A DNA stretch of 64,000 nt from Pempheris klunzingeri (Eukaryota; Chordata; Actinopteri; Acropomatiformes; Pempheridae), in contig NC_092035.1 of NCBI RefSeq assembly GCF_042242105.1, forward strand, positions 2,868,083 to 2,932,082. Direction: 5' to 3'. Position 1 is the stretch's first letter. Each line of letters starts with the position of its first letter. Below, one piece after another: positions 10,635 through 39,770 of the stretch. Position numbers and translations under genes: made by a program. The notes under the pieces were generated by a model. It did no database searches, was not told where the DNA came from, and saw only the letters and a list, made by a program, of their open reading frames with translations.

Positions 10635-11154
10635 GCAGAGCAGAGCAGAGCAGAGGAGAGAAGCTGCTGTTCACAGGTACTTATATAGCCATGCCTACGT
10701 GGATGTTTGCAGCTTGAAACATCCAATTATATATAGTATAATTAGTAATAATACTCTAATTATATCCTTCTCTCTCCTCCAGGGAAACATGTTACCAACC
10801 TGGACAACTTTCTCCACTTAAGAGCCACAACAGGAGGACTGTGTTTCAGAAAATCCTTAGTGGTTCCAGCACTAGGATGTTCACCATGTCAGTTTTTTTA
10901 TATATGTAAATGTGTTGTGTAAATGTTTGACTTTGATCCAGTGTTTTTTTTATACAAATGGAATTACAGCAGAAGCCATGTGGCATTAACTTCAGTGAAG
11001 GAACCATAGCAGGGCTCAACACACTTGCACACACTTGCAAATAGTAGATAATCAAAGCTTGTTAAACCTGCTAATTTGTAAGAACACAGCATTGTATTTA
11101 TTCTGTAATATTCCTTTTAAATTGTGAACCAGCTTCGTGCCTCTTTTTGTAAGT

Positions 11155-11160
11155 AATAAA
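11155..11160 (+). terminator. smim11: smim11 polyadenylation signal
   Basis: A canonical AATAAA lies about 520 bp after the smim11 stop, followed within 25-35 bp by a T/G-containing stretch (ACTTTGTCATTTTCTTTTG). It is the best candidate 3' end for smim11. Confidence 0.65.
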
Positions 11161-11355
11161 AAGGCTCTTCCACTCAAACTCCCACTTTGTCATTTTCTTT
11201 TGACTGGACTGTCACTCAGCGTCTTCTACTGTAGTCAGCTACACAGGTATTTATGGCAGTTTGTATTATACCAGACTATTTTATGTGTGTGTTTGTCTAT
11301 TGGCACTTAAAAGAAACTCTGTGAGAGCAGCGCCCTCTACCATTCAGAAAGAAAA

Positions 11356-11473
11356 GCTTACAGCACCGGGTATTCCCAGGCGGTCTCCCATCCAAGTACT
11401 AACCAGGCCCGACCCTGCTTAGCTTCCGAGATCGGACGAGATCGGGCGTGTTCAGGGTGGTGTGGCCGTAAGC
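11356..11473 (-). rRNA. 5S ribosomal RNA
   Basis: The minus strand reads a complete 118-nt vertebrate 5S rRNA. It starts GCTTACGGCCACACCACCC, contains the conserved internal control region (GCCTGGTTAGTACTTGGATG) and ends GGTGCTGTAAGC. A TTTT pol III terminator follows at once (11355-11352). The 5' and 3' ends pair as helix I. A TATA-like AT-rich stretch lies about 30 nt upstream. It is a lone copy, not part of a tandem array in this window. It looks intact, but whether it is expressed cannot be told from sequence. Confidence 0.95.
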
Positions 11474-11559
11474 GAAGACTGCTGCAACAAACAGACCTTT
11501 TGAATATGAATATCCTCATATACCGGCCACCAAAACCAAACCCAGCCACTCCACATACA

Positions 11560-12192
11560 CATCCTCTCTACAGCACATCATTGGACTCTCTGTCCTGAGC
11601 TGGTTCCGGTCTTACCTCAGAGGAACAAAACCCCAACTCCTCTGCAGCCATGTCTCCATCCACACTCACCACCTGCCTGCAGGAGATAAGGCCGTCCGGT
11701 CATCTAACATCACCTCTATATCTTTCTCTGTTATAACATCCCACTGTCCCCACCAGTCACCAGCCTTGGTATAACATTTGACTCCCAGCTGACTCCCACA
11801 TTAAACACCTGTGCCAGACATCCTTCTTCCGCCTCAAAAACATCGCAAACTCCGCCCATCACTCACACTCCCGGATGCTGAGAAACTAGTCCACGCCTTA
11901 GTCTCCTGCAGGCTTGGATCCCTAAAAGCTGCCAGGATCCAGACGAGGGTGCGGAAACACGATCATATCACACCCATCCATCCACATCCACCTCACATCC
12001 TCACCTACAACTGCATTCATGGCAACGCCCCAGGATACCTCCAGGAACTCCTTACCCTCCAAACCTCCTCCAGAAACCTCCGGTCTGCCAAGAACTACCG
12101 CCTCTGCCCCCCAGACCGGGCCTTCCGGTCTGCAGCTCCACGCCGGTGGAGTGCCCTCCCACTGCCAGACCACCTGAGGGCGCCTCTCTTTA
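11560..12192 (+). mobile_element. 3' fragment of an L2-like non-LTR retrotransposon (LINE)
   Basis: Several plus-strand frames preserve pieces of a LINE ORF2 reverse-transcriptase C-terminus. They are LSWFRSYLRGTKPQL (about 11595-11640), GITFDSQLT with LCQTSFFRLKNIA (about 11765-11850), LTLPDAEKLVHALVSCRL (about 11858-11912) and KHDHITPIH with LTYNCIHGNAPGYL (about 11955-12040). These motifs match the L2/Rex-type LINEs of fish. The frames are broken by indels and at least one deletion, so the copy is dead. It ends in a (TCTA)n tract, a common LINE-like 3' tail. Confidence 0.8.

Positions 12193-12262
<70 letters not shown>
12193..12262 (+). repeat. (TCTA)n microsatellite
   Basis: About 17 uninterrupted TCTA units directly follow the LINE fragment. 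It is probably derived from the LINE 3' tail and should be length-polymorphic. Confidence 0.95.
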
Positions 12263-12360
12263 GTGTTGCATAATGACAATCAGAAATCCTTTCATCCTTG
12301 TAACTTGCCTGATAATCATTACAGTCAAAGAAAATACTGTAGACAAACTTTAGAACGACT

Positions 12361-15300
12361 TTTATTTTGTAAAAGAAAAGTTTTAAGTCACTTGTAGCTT
12401 TGCCTTAAACACAATCACCTCCAATGGCATGTATTTTTCTTTAATTCCTTTTTATAAATTAGAATGGTATATATTATGCATGCAATACCGCATTTACCGC
12501 TTAGGTTTTCATCTTCCACAGAAAAAAAAAAAGATAAACACAAAATTCCTTAAAAGTCCAGATGAAGCTGCTTGGAAAAGGGTGGTTGGAGAAGCCACAG
12601 CATGAAGCGATGTACACAGTTTGCGGTTGCATAGTACAGTACATGAAGTTCCTCATTTTAAAACAGCATGCCGTTTTGTATTGCACATTACTGAAACTTT
12701 GTATACTGGACCTTGCTGTTCCAAGTGTCCCACATGGGTCATCATTGTCTCATTTCAGCACATGTATACAGCAAATAGCATCTCTCAAAGACATTATGTA
12801 CATTTATCTGTTAGAAAAATAATCGCCAGCAAATATTCATCTATTACTTTTCTATTGGAATAAATATTTGTTCTGTTGCGTCTTTTGTTGGTTTTTTTTT
12901 TTTTTTTTTCCTCTTTTGTTTTACATTTTACCAAAGAAAATCCTCCCTATGAGTTCTGTATTTTGTGGTCACCTTGAGGTTTAATCCGTGATAAAATGAA
13001 ATTAGCAATCAGCTTCATTTTGAGACTAAAGTTTGGCCATCGGTAAAGGTGGAACAGAAGGAAAAGAAAGTCAGGAGGGACCTTTTTTTTTTTTAGGTCT
13101 GTGAGTGAGCGTGGCATTATTTTGTTGCGATCTAATTCCTCGACTCAAAATTGTTTCAGGGCGTTCACAGAGAGAAAGATGGCGGGAGGCTGGTCTGGAA
13201 ATCCCTTCTGATTGTCTCAAGCAGCCCAGCTCAACATTGGTTGGTTTGATTTTGAATGGAAACCAATGGGATTTATGCTATGGGGCAGAATGAGACACGT
13301 AAGCGTGCTTGTAAACAGTAGCATTATGCATTTAAACACTTTCATCTGCAGTCTCAATGTTTCAGTCCATTAACATACAGTGTATGACAAAGAGATTAAA
13401 CAGAGAATGTGGGCAAATAAATCAACTGATTCTTGTAATAATCTGTGCCCTTGTACTAGATTCACATTATAGGAACAGTTGCTCAAAAAACCACCTTAGT
13501 TTTTTTGCTCATACTTTTGTGCTATACAAGTTTTTCAAAATGATATTCCCTTATCATCCAGATCTATACAAAGTGATATATTAAATCAATAAATGAAGAG
13601 CTGCTATGCACAATTGGGGAAACTTGAGGCTGTAGATTGTAGCCAGGGTGGGAATGCAGTAGCGTTCTCTTTGAAAAGTTGTTCTAATTAGGCCTCGAAA
13701 ATGAGGTCCCTTCGAGAGTGCTTGAAACTGTGTCAGGCTGTAAAAGTCTCGGGGACAGTCAAATATCTCATGTAGGGCAGAATTACTCTACTTTTAAACT
13801 AAGATTCAAATAAAAAGTTTGTTACGCAGCATGACAAACAGATTTTCAGCATTTCCTCGAGGTTTCTTCCAAGCACATGCTATGAAAGCTCTGCTAGCGA
13901 CCTCGGTTACACTCATATTGGACAGTTCTGTATCTGTATCTCATGATTTACATGCAAGCATCAGTTTACCAAGTAGTTTATGTAGCGACGGGAAACGTAA
14001 GGGTTTCTAATCGGTCAAGTATAACCTCCAATTTTCATAATAGGAGACCAGAACTTGTTCTGTTTCAAACCTACAATTCAAATTCTATCTATTAAGTTTT
14101 TAGTTGAGGCAATAGTTTCACATTTTGGGTATGTAATCCAGCAGCTGGTTAGCTTAGCTTAGCATAAAAACTAGAAAAGGGGAAAATGTTAACCTGGCTC
14201 TGTGCAAAGAAGCAAAATCCAGTATCTCTACGTTCTTGTGTAATGTTCTTGTCTGGTCTAATTCATGATTGCACATTTAAGATGTAGCAGCAGCTCCCAA
14301 CTTATCTTTTGTTCTTTTTAAAGCAGGTTTTTGTCAAAATCCAATCTTAACTATTTAGATAGCACTCTGTATAGATCTCTCAAGCCAAAACCATCCATAA
14401 AACTCATTACATTTAAAGGAATGTCCTCTATTGAGCCAGTATTTATTTTCTAAACATTTTGTTAGAGGTTCATTCCCTGTTTGTAAGGCACCAAGCTAAT
14501 CTGGTGCTGTAGCGGTCACTACTGTACGTCACTTTTGTAAGAAGGGAAGGGGTCTAAATATTAAGAGTGACTTCAACATTTGTCTAAACATGCCAAAGAA
14601 AACTCCTCTGTTGTACTGTACAATCAAGACAACAACCGATGTTTCACTGTGATCTCTCCTCCACGAGGAATATATCTCCCTGGCAGTGTGTTTTTGACGT
14701 CTTTCTAGTTCACGTTGCGAATATGAAGTAGTAAATGTGGCTTACTAGAAAATAAATTCTAATTCTAAAGCAAAAATGTATAAATAAAAGATTTTTTTTC
14801 ATCCTATAGATTGATTTTCTTATTCTTTATTGAATAAATATGATTCATTTTCTCAATTTATTTGAAGTCCATCATTTCATTTTTGAAATGGTTAAGAATA
14901 TGAGGATAAGTGTGTTTCCCTTTTTTACAGTACACTGTCCTTTTTCTCATCTCTTAGGCGCATCAAGACCAAAACACATTGCCAGGAGAACACATGAATC
15001 AGACGACACACTTTACTCAGTTTCCGTTATTTCAGAAAACCATCTTGTCAAGTATACGGAAGTCATAAGCAGCCAAAAAGTTCCATTATTGTATTATTCA
15101 AAAATGACAAACTGTTCAGATAACAACTTATGTCCCTGTGGTTTTCTTAAGCACTATATTTTTGTCACACTAACTATCTGATAATTTCAAGATAACAAAT
15201 AGTGCTTTTTCTTCTGATTTTTTTTTTCTTCTAATGCCTCTGAGAGGAATGATTTTGTGGGTAAGACTATGAAATATGGAAGACCATTATCCTGTGATAA

Positions 15301-17263
15301 CACAACATTAAAGCTGTGATCAGAAAAAAAACAAAAACATTTAAAAACTGTTCTATTTAATTTTGTTTAGCTGGAACCATTTATCTAGAGATGAGATAAT
15401 GAAGTCATAATCACAAGATAATCTGATATCTTAAAAGAGTAAGATATGTACAGTATATTAAGATGATGGTGATAATCCACAGCAGCTCTCTGCTTCCATA
15501 CACAGCACCACGTGGGTTAGGTCGACTCCCACCCATGTTATCTCACCCGAACCTTTTAGTTGTTGGGTTTTTATCACTATCTCACTCGTTTCAGTGCTAC
15601 ACTTTCTACTTTGTAACATGATTCTGAATAAACAGAAGCTGTGATCATTGTGATGGCTCCACTTTTGAGTCATGCAATCCACCAAAGTTCTGTAGAACCT
15701 CCATAATGAAACCAATACTTTTCCTGTTTCAGTGTACTGAGTTATAAACCTCAGGGATCCAGAGGTATAATTCATCTGCAATTTGGGCCTTCTTTTTCTT
15801 TTTTTCTTTCTTTCTTTTCTTTTTTTTCTTTTTCTGGAGAAAGGTGCCCTATACTTCTACAAACATCAACTTTATTACAGTAGGGATCTATTTTACGTTT
15901 GGAGGGAACATGCTCTGCAGTCAGGACAACATGCCAGCTACACAGAGAATGAACATGATGCAACTGATCCTGCTATGTCACATTTTCAACGCTTTAATCG
16001 CCTAAAACCACAGGAAGGAAATTCGATGGCCATCAACCAATTGCAAGACTTAACCAACATCTGTACCTTTGTTTAAACGCTATACAACTTCAACTTAAAT
16101 GCTAATAAATGCAAAACAACCTGTAGTTTCAGCAGCAAGTGCTCTTTTAGGTCTATCCAACTGTTCCCAATCCTACTCTTCACTGCCGGCAGGGCCAAAC
16201 AGAACATCCCAAACTTCTCAAAAAGGTTTCACAGCATATTGGTTTCAATGCCGGTCCACATCGCGACAACATCAAATGGCATCTCAAGTAGTATTTTGCT
16301 ATTGTATTTCACTATGCTAGCTGACACACTGTCACAGCTACTGTCTTCTCTAACTCTCTAAGTGCTAGCTGTTTACAACAGAAGCAGTATTGCCTTCTCC
16401 TACAGTGTAACTGAGATCTGATCCCAGCACCATCAGAATCTGCTCCGCTTATGACAGTGAAGGGTCTTCACCCAAATGAAATCCTAAAGCTATGCTACAG
16501 AAAAGCTGGCCTTGCTCAAAGTGACTTTCATATAGCAAAATAGTTTGGGAATGTGAAGCACCGGTTTGCAAACTAGCAGCCAGATATCTTCTGCACACCC
16601 CCATACAAACCCACCACCTACGGCCTAGTCACACAATCAGGTGATTTAGAAAACTGGACCTCCGGTCTACACCTCCTCATGGGAGAATCCAGAATGCTAG
16701 GTACAAAATATAAATGAAGTGGATGCGGAGGTTGATCATCTATCAGCATGCAATAAGCTAAATGGTGAGAGGATTTGTACATGGCCCTGGGTAGGGGTCA
16801 GCAGCCTTCAGCAGTCTGTGTGCACAGGACTTCCTCTGACCTGGTGCAATGTCCCAGGCACTTAGAAGCCCATACACCATCGCCATCTGACCACTATCCA
16901 CACTTAGCTTGCTGGCACAGGCAACAAGCACAGTCTGCGCCGCGCTGTGTAGTACAATCCCAAAAGGTCCCAGGAACATAAATAAATGGAATTCATTTTA
17001 CAGCATTAGTTGATGTTGGCATCTTGAACCTCTTAACTACTCACACTGTTGATTGACGGGGGTTGCCCTGGCAGTTTGATTAAAAACAAACACCTGAAGA
17101 GGATTTTATTGGGCTTTGAAAGAGAAAATTAGCCAGGTAGACAAAACGAATTAACAAAAACCAAAACAACAAAGGTACAATTTGGGACCGTCTTGTCTCT
17201 GTTGCAGCGCTTATTTTGGGTGGAGTCTGGGCCATTTGTGCCCCGGTGATGACAGAAGTGTAC
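12361..17263 (-). other. cacnb4: Probable cacnb4 3'UTR and downstream region
   Basis: This 4.9-kb AT-rich stretch follows the cacnb4 stop on its sense strand and holds no recognisable exon of another gene. It contains several minus-strand AATAAA hexamers, the nearest at 17110-17105 and the furthest at 12366-12361. Vertebrate CACNB4 messages often have long 3'UTRs, so the region may be transcribed at least in part. That is inference; transcript data would be needed to set the end. A T-rich run (15789-15833) and poly-T runs near 12892 and 13085 are also present. Confidence 0.4.
17105..17110 (-). terminator. cacnb4: Proximal polyadenylation signal of cacnb4
   Basis: AATAAA on the minus strand lies about 155 nt after the stop codon. 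A T/G-rich stretch (GGTGTTTGTTTTT) follows 15-25 nt further on. This is a good candidate for a short 3'UTR form. Confidence 0.5.
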
Positions 17264-33918
<16,655 letters not shown>

Positions 33919-34200
33919 TTCGGCCAGGACATCAGTCCAGAGGGCTGGCTGCTCCGGTCCAGCCCAGCGGAGGGGTGGCGGGTTCCGGGCTGCGTGCTCC
34001 AGCTTCACGCCACACAGCAGAACATGAGCGCTCCTTTCTCTGTACCTCGTGCCAGGTGCGCCCTGCTGTCCCGCTGCGCGCACTGGGCGGTTTGTCACGC
34101 ACACTCAGAACCAGCTGCGGCTTGAGTGACGGACGGAGCTATTCTAGGAAGCCGGATAGGGGCGGGGTACTTTAATGCATCCTGGGGGGTGGAGTGGGGG
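33919..34200 (-). promoter_or_regulatory. cacnb4: CpG-rich promoter and leader of the beta-4b transcript
   Basis: The stretch is clearly G+C- and CpG-rich compared with the flanks. On the sense strand it contains a GC box (CCCCGCCCC at about 34166-34158) and a CRE-half-like CGTCAC. No TATA box is evident, so this looks like a CpG-island promoter. A short out-of-frame upstream ATG (about 34025) opens a seven-codon uORF. Confidence 0.55.
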
Positions 34201-34718
34201 GGGTGCTACATGTCCTCAACTGGCGCACAAGGTGAGGATTTTACGCATGATGAGGAATTATGGAGTAATTAATGATACACTTATTGTACAACAATTGATA
34301 AAATAACATGTTTGTGTGCTGCATCCCTATTACCTTACCAGGTAAGTCTTTGCTACCCCAGGTTGGGAGCTACTGGTGATAGGACCAGTACTTGTATCCA
34401 AATCTCCATCCACCTCCTTTGGCCAAAGTCCAGACGCAACACCAGCAATTTTGGGTCTCTTAAAAACAGTTCACCTAAAAATATCAGTATTAATATAGTG
34501 TGTCAGTTTCTTAAAGCCAGTTTCCACTTTGAAAACTACAAGTTCAGAAGTAGGCAATTAGGTCATGCATATCTAGAACTCTCACCACAGGGTATGAGGC
34601 CACTGGTCTTACCTCAACATGACATTGATCACACTGTTTTTTGTCTCTGTGTACATGCCGCTGCAACAGATGCATGATTAATAGGTGCCAAGAAGGTATT
34701 TGATTAAAAAATTATGTA

Positions 34719-34760
<42 letters not shown>

Positions 34761-37150
34761 GATATCACTGAGTTCATGTCTGATACCTCCATGCAGATGG
34801 TGCTGTGGACTGTGCAGCCAATCAATTCAATGAATAATCCCCAAAGTAGTGCTGAGGGATTAAAAGTGCCTTTATTTTAGTGTGTAATATTAATGTTAGC
34901 ACTGAAGTGCATGCCCCCCCCCTCTCCACATTGTGTCTGTCTCTGCCCAGCAGATGGCAGGATTACCAAAATAAAAGCAACAATAAAGGCGTCTGAGGAC
35001 CAAATATCAGGTGTGTTGTCACTGCTGCAGGTGTAGAGGGCGATGTTGTTCCACAGATACCTGACATCACTGCTCTCACTGAAGAATATACTTATTAATA
35101 TTAACATAAATATTGGATCTGTGAACTGCTCATTTAACTATGTCCATGTTAATTAGATCATGTTTGGGGTTGAAACTCTCTTTTATGACTAGTAGGATAG
35201 TTGATATATCTGATTATTATATATAAACCTAAACCTCAGTGTCCCACAATGCTTTGAGCAAGGGTCAGTTGTTTAAGTGAGCAGTGAGATCCCTTTTAAG
35301 TCAGAAATGTGTCAACTATCATGTGAATTGATCATATTAGCCAGGTATTAAGGTTTAATTGAGGTGATAAATCACCAAAAACCACTGTGGAGTTTGTCCC
35401 AACTTACCACACAGACACCAAGAGACACCATGGCTGTCATCGTTGTCCTCAGAGAAAAAAAAAAAGTTGAATTAAATTAATTATTACGACAAGAAAACAA
35501 CTTTGTTATCAAAAGATAAAGATATAACTTCTTGGAAAGAGACGTTACTGCGACTGCCTCTGAAGATCTGCCTTTAGAGAAGCTGCAACACTAACAGGAG
35601 CAATTTGTCTCCTTCCGGTGGACAAAAATAACCAAGAACACTTTGCTGTTGATCAGGCAAGCTCCATCCATCCATCCACCCATCCATCTCCACTACCTAT
35701 TCAGACATCTGAGTGGCCCACATGTGTGATTTGCTTTTACCCGAGTGTCTATGCACTTATCTGGTCAACAGAAGAAGTTATGTGGACTGCCTTGAAATAT
35801 CACTGTACTTTAAATAGCCGCGGCCTGTTGAACTTGTGTATGTGGAGGAATGGAGCATGTCTAAAGCACTCTTGTTGGTTAAAAACATCATGGTCCAGTG
35901 GCACAGATAAGGAAAGGAAGCACAAATATTAGCACAAGTGTTTGTGCCACACTGTTCTATCGTCCAGCAAACAAATGAAAAGGACCCACTTTGTTTCATG
36001 GACTTATGTCTTCGTGCGTTCAGAGACGCTTTGATCAGACAAATCTTCTAACGAGTGAATGTGACGGATTAAGGGAGTTTAAAGTGGGAGGATTAAGCTG
36101 TTTTGCTGCTCTGTCAGGCAGCCTGATACTGTTGAATGGATTGCCATGAAGTTCACACATTTACAGATGACGAATCCTAATAATGATGGTGACTTTTACT
36201 CCAGTTCCACCATCTTTATGTTTTCCACATGAGTGTGTAAGTGAGGTAGCATTCCAGGAGTGATCAGTAGGAAACTAATACATCAAGATGTTAAGATGCT
36301 GACTATGTGTGCAGCATGAAACAAGCAAACTGCTTTTATTCATACTTCTGTGTTATTTGTAATATTTATGGACTTTTGCTCCAGTTTTTCCGGTTGCTAA
36401 ATGGAGAGAAAAAGACTTTCAGATGAACATGAACACGAGGGGTGTCTATTCTGGCAACCCAGTGGTTTTACCAGCAGATTAAACTCTTAGACAGCGGAGG
36501 AGTGCTGCTCACTGGACTATGAACAATAAACATTGTAGAGTGCAGTCTGTTCGGAGTAATGATGTGAGAACTAAACTGGCTTAGAAGACTCAGTCCAGAA
36601 AAATAGAAATAAATAGAAATAAATAACTTTTCTGGTGACATGTAACTATTCACAAACTGTCCATCCCTCCACCAGGTGCTTCTATCCCTTCTATTATTTA
36701 TCAGTTTAGATTTCTTGACCTGCACATATGAAAAATAGAAACACTGGCACTGGTTTTACAGGACAAAATGGTCCTGATGACTTACCTGCACGCCTGTCTT
36801 TTCTCAAGCAACGTCAATTATTAAAGACATGCTGAGGTCGCTGAAGTTACTAAAAAAAAAAGCACCTTGTAAGGATTGTCTTCCTGCTCGTGCCTCAGTC
36901 AAACCTTTACAAAAAAAAAATCCTTCCACCTTCAGCAACTTCTGACAAGACAATAAAAGTCCTTTTGTTGTTTTATGAGTTGGAAACCTAAAAAAAAATC
37001 AAAATTACTGGATTAACATTAACAATGGAGAAAGAAATATTAGTTGAGCTGAGCTAATTCATCACTTAGTCTCCAGTATTTTAAATCCTCTATTTATAAA
37101 ACCACGATTATGCTTCTAGCATGAATAACCAAAATATTGGCACCAAAATT
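34201..37150. other. Intergenic region between cacnb4 and sema5b
   Basis: No exon or RNA gene was recognised. The region holds a G-run near 34196-34203, a (TG)n microsatellite at 34722-34760 and short CCAT-type repeats near 35667-35690. Short open frames lack splice context. Upstream regulatory elements of cacnb4 are expected here but cannot be pinpointed. Confidence 0.5.
34722..34760 (+). repeat. (TG)n microsatellite
   Basis: About nineteen uninterrupted TG units lie about 0.5 kb upstream of the beta-4b promoter of cacnb4. Confidence 0.95.
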
Positions 37151-39770
37151 CATTTATTCATCTTTTCTTTTCTTTTTTTTACAGTGCACATTATACAAAA
37201 ATATAAAGTACCAAAAGTTCACAGTGTCCAAAAGGCAGTGTTAAGTCAAATTCACATCAATTGTATTCAGCAGAAGTGTCTTTTGGGAGCAAACAAATCT
37301 ATTTAGGCCTCCACTGACAAACTGTGATGATATACCATATTCCACGTGGAATGGATTTTCAGAATAAGAGCGCTGTCAACCTTTTCTGTCACAGCGCAGC
37401 GGCAGGATGCCACCCTCCACTGTACAGGCGGAATACATACAAACATATTCATACGGTTTACACAAACATGTACTTGTATATTGGTGTGAGGATGTCAGTG
37501 CATGCAGTCACTCATATGCAAGCACCCATTGTTCGTTTCATGCTACATAACACTGCAAACGGTGAGAAACACCTGAAAACATTTGTTGGTATTTACAATT
37601 TAGAAACAAGATATGAAATATACATTTTACAGCACAGAGTAACTTAAACATTAATAATACTGCCTGGGAATGTGACAGAAAAGAGACAATTTGAATTTGT
37701 TTTTAACATTATTTAAAGCCGCTATGTGTAGATTTTCTTTTTTTCTGGGATCATGGTATCCTTTATATTATTCTGATGGTGTAATCATAGGGAAAATAGC
37801 GGTTCTGGTGTTCCACTTAATTACTTGCATAACCTTAAAGTATATAGACTCATGAATGGAGAATATAATTTCTAATAAAGAAAAAATGAAGAAATTAATA
37901 AAATATTCCTATTTTCCCTATAATTTGCACCAAATTACATAGTTTTTTCCAGGATACCTCTTGGAAAATATCGGGAAATTATTCTGAAATTGTACATCGA
38001 GGGGAGCATGTAACACACTTGCAAGCATGATGTCTACATAATTCATAATTTGTTGAAACAAGCAGCAGAAAAAAAAAATATTGATACCACTCTGAGCATT
38101 TATACCTCACACACAACACACATAGACAGACAGTGTCCATTTCACCTAGTGTGCATGTTTTTGGAGGAAACTGAAGCACCTTGAGGAACAGAAAAAGTGT
38201 CAAAGGCCAAATAATGTGCTTTTTTTTTAATCTCCAAATTCCTCACTATATTCAGAAATGTAAGAGCAAAACAGTTATCGTCCACATTGCTTTCCAAAGC
38301 CAGTGTTTAAGATGTTAATCCATTAATCCATCTCAGTTACATGTGTTGTTTTAATCGATTACTGATGTTTTCATGTTGTGGTGAGAGGCAGTGAAATATA
38401 CAGGTATAGCTGTATTATATTTGGTGATTTTCTTTTTTTTTAACAATAACCTTGATGCATTAACATCCGTAAAATAGGAAAACACAGCCCACATTTTTTA
38501 CAAAATTAAATAATTTTGTTTCAGCAGATAGGTACAAACATAAACAGTGAAATCTGTGAGCACCCCTAAAATAATTAATATAATTCACTGACAGAAAAGT
38601 CAACAAATGTGCATGTTTTTTTAAAAGTACAGTACATTGTGAGGTGTTGTTCTTCCGTGTTGTTTTCTGATGTAGACTCTGCTGAAAATTAAAGCAAATA
38701 AGCCCGAAATCTGCAAGTCTCTGATCACGTCTTCGCTCCATGCACTCACAGTGAAAGATGAAAACTTATTTTTACACAGAGATATCAGCTTTTACTGATG
38801 ACAGCCCAGATGTAATAAATGTCCAAGCTGTCTATTGAACAACATACAGTAGTATTGAGGCCTCACTTGCCAAAAAAAAAAAATGCATTAAGTTCCCAAA
38901 ACGATAACCAGGACATTTGTCTCTTCTAAGTTCAGTGAAAATCCAGGTGTCCAAAGTCTAATTGAAGGCCGGGAGCTCTGGGTCCTAACCTGCTTTCACA
39001 CTGCCCTGAGCACAGTCGGCACCTCAGGGTGGGTGAAACAAGAGGAAGGGGACACCAGTAGTGTAGGTGCTGCTTTTATTTAGAGAACAAATGACAATAT
39101 GGGTCCTCCTAAGAGCGGGAAAGGCTGCTGCCTCGGCAATCGTGTCGTTGTGGCTTTGTGACAAGTGAAGTAATTTCCTTCTTCTGCCTCAAACAAAAGA
39201 ACCGTAACATCTAGCCTGCCGTCCTTTACTGGAGACTTTGTCAAGGAAAATATAGGCATTTAAAAAAAAAAACAAACCCATCTAGGTGAAGAGCTAAGAG
39301 GACAACCAGTAACACTGGTGTCCATAAATATTCAAGCCTGTAAAAAGACGTTTCTTGCATGCTGTAGTGATTCATGAAAGAACAAACTGCACATAAGGTA
39401 ATAAATGTGTAGAACATTTCACACATTATGTCATTAAGAGCCAATAATGTTACAATGTTACTTGCTACACATGGATCGGTAATTTGGGACAACTTTCTGC
39501 CAAAAAAGTAGTCCCTGTTAAACTGCTGCTGTGAGGTTTGTCCAGAGCAAAGAAAACAACGTGGCTGAAGATCTTTTTTTTTTAAATGTTTTGTTTCATA
39601 ACCAAAATTGAGCCGTCTAAAAGCCCGGGCAAGTAAAACCGAAGCCTAGCTGCACGGCAGGGTGTCACAAAAGGTGTCATTTGGGTGAGCTTTTAAGATT
39701 TAATTCAAATCTTTTCTTTTTTAAACGAGGGAACACTTCAGGGTCGGGTTTGTAAAAATCAGGCCTCTTC
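37151..39770 (-). other. sema5b: Probable sema5b 3'UTR
   Basis: AT-rich sequence follows the sema5b stop in sense direction without other exons. Minus-strand AATAAA hexamers occur at 39080-39075 (about 0.7 kb after the stop) and at about 37156-37151 (about 2.6 kb after it), among others. The true end is unknown, so the boundary given here is only the furthest plausible signal I saw. Confidence 0.4.

Noticed and set aside
15783..16076. Phe/Leu-rich open frame suggesting a membrane protein
   Set aside because: The hydrophobic stretch comes from a T/C-rich low-complexity run (about 15789-15833) in the probable cacnb4 3'UTR.
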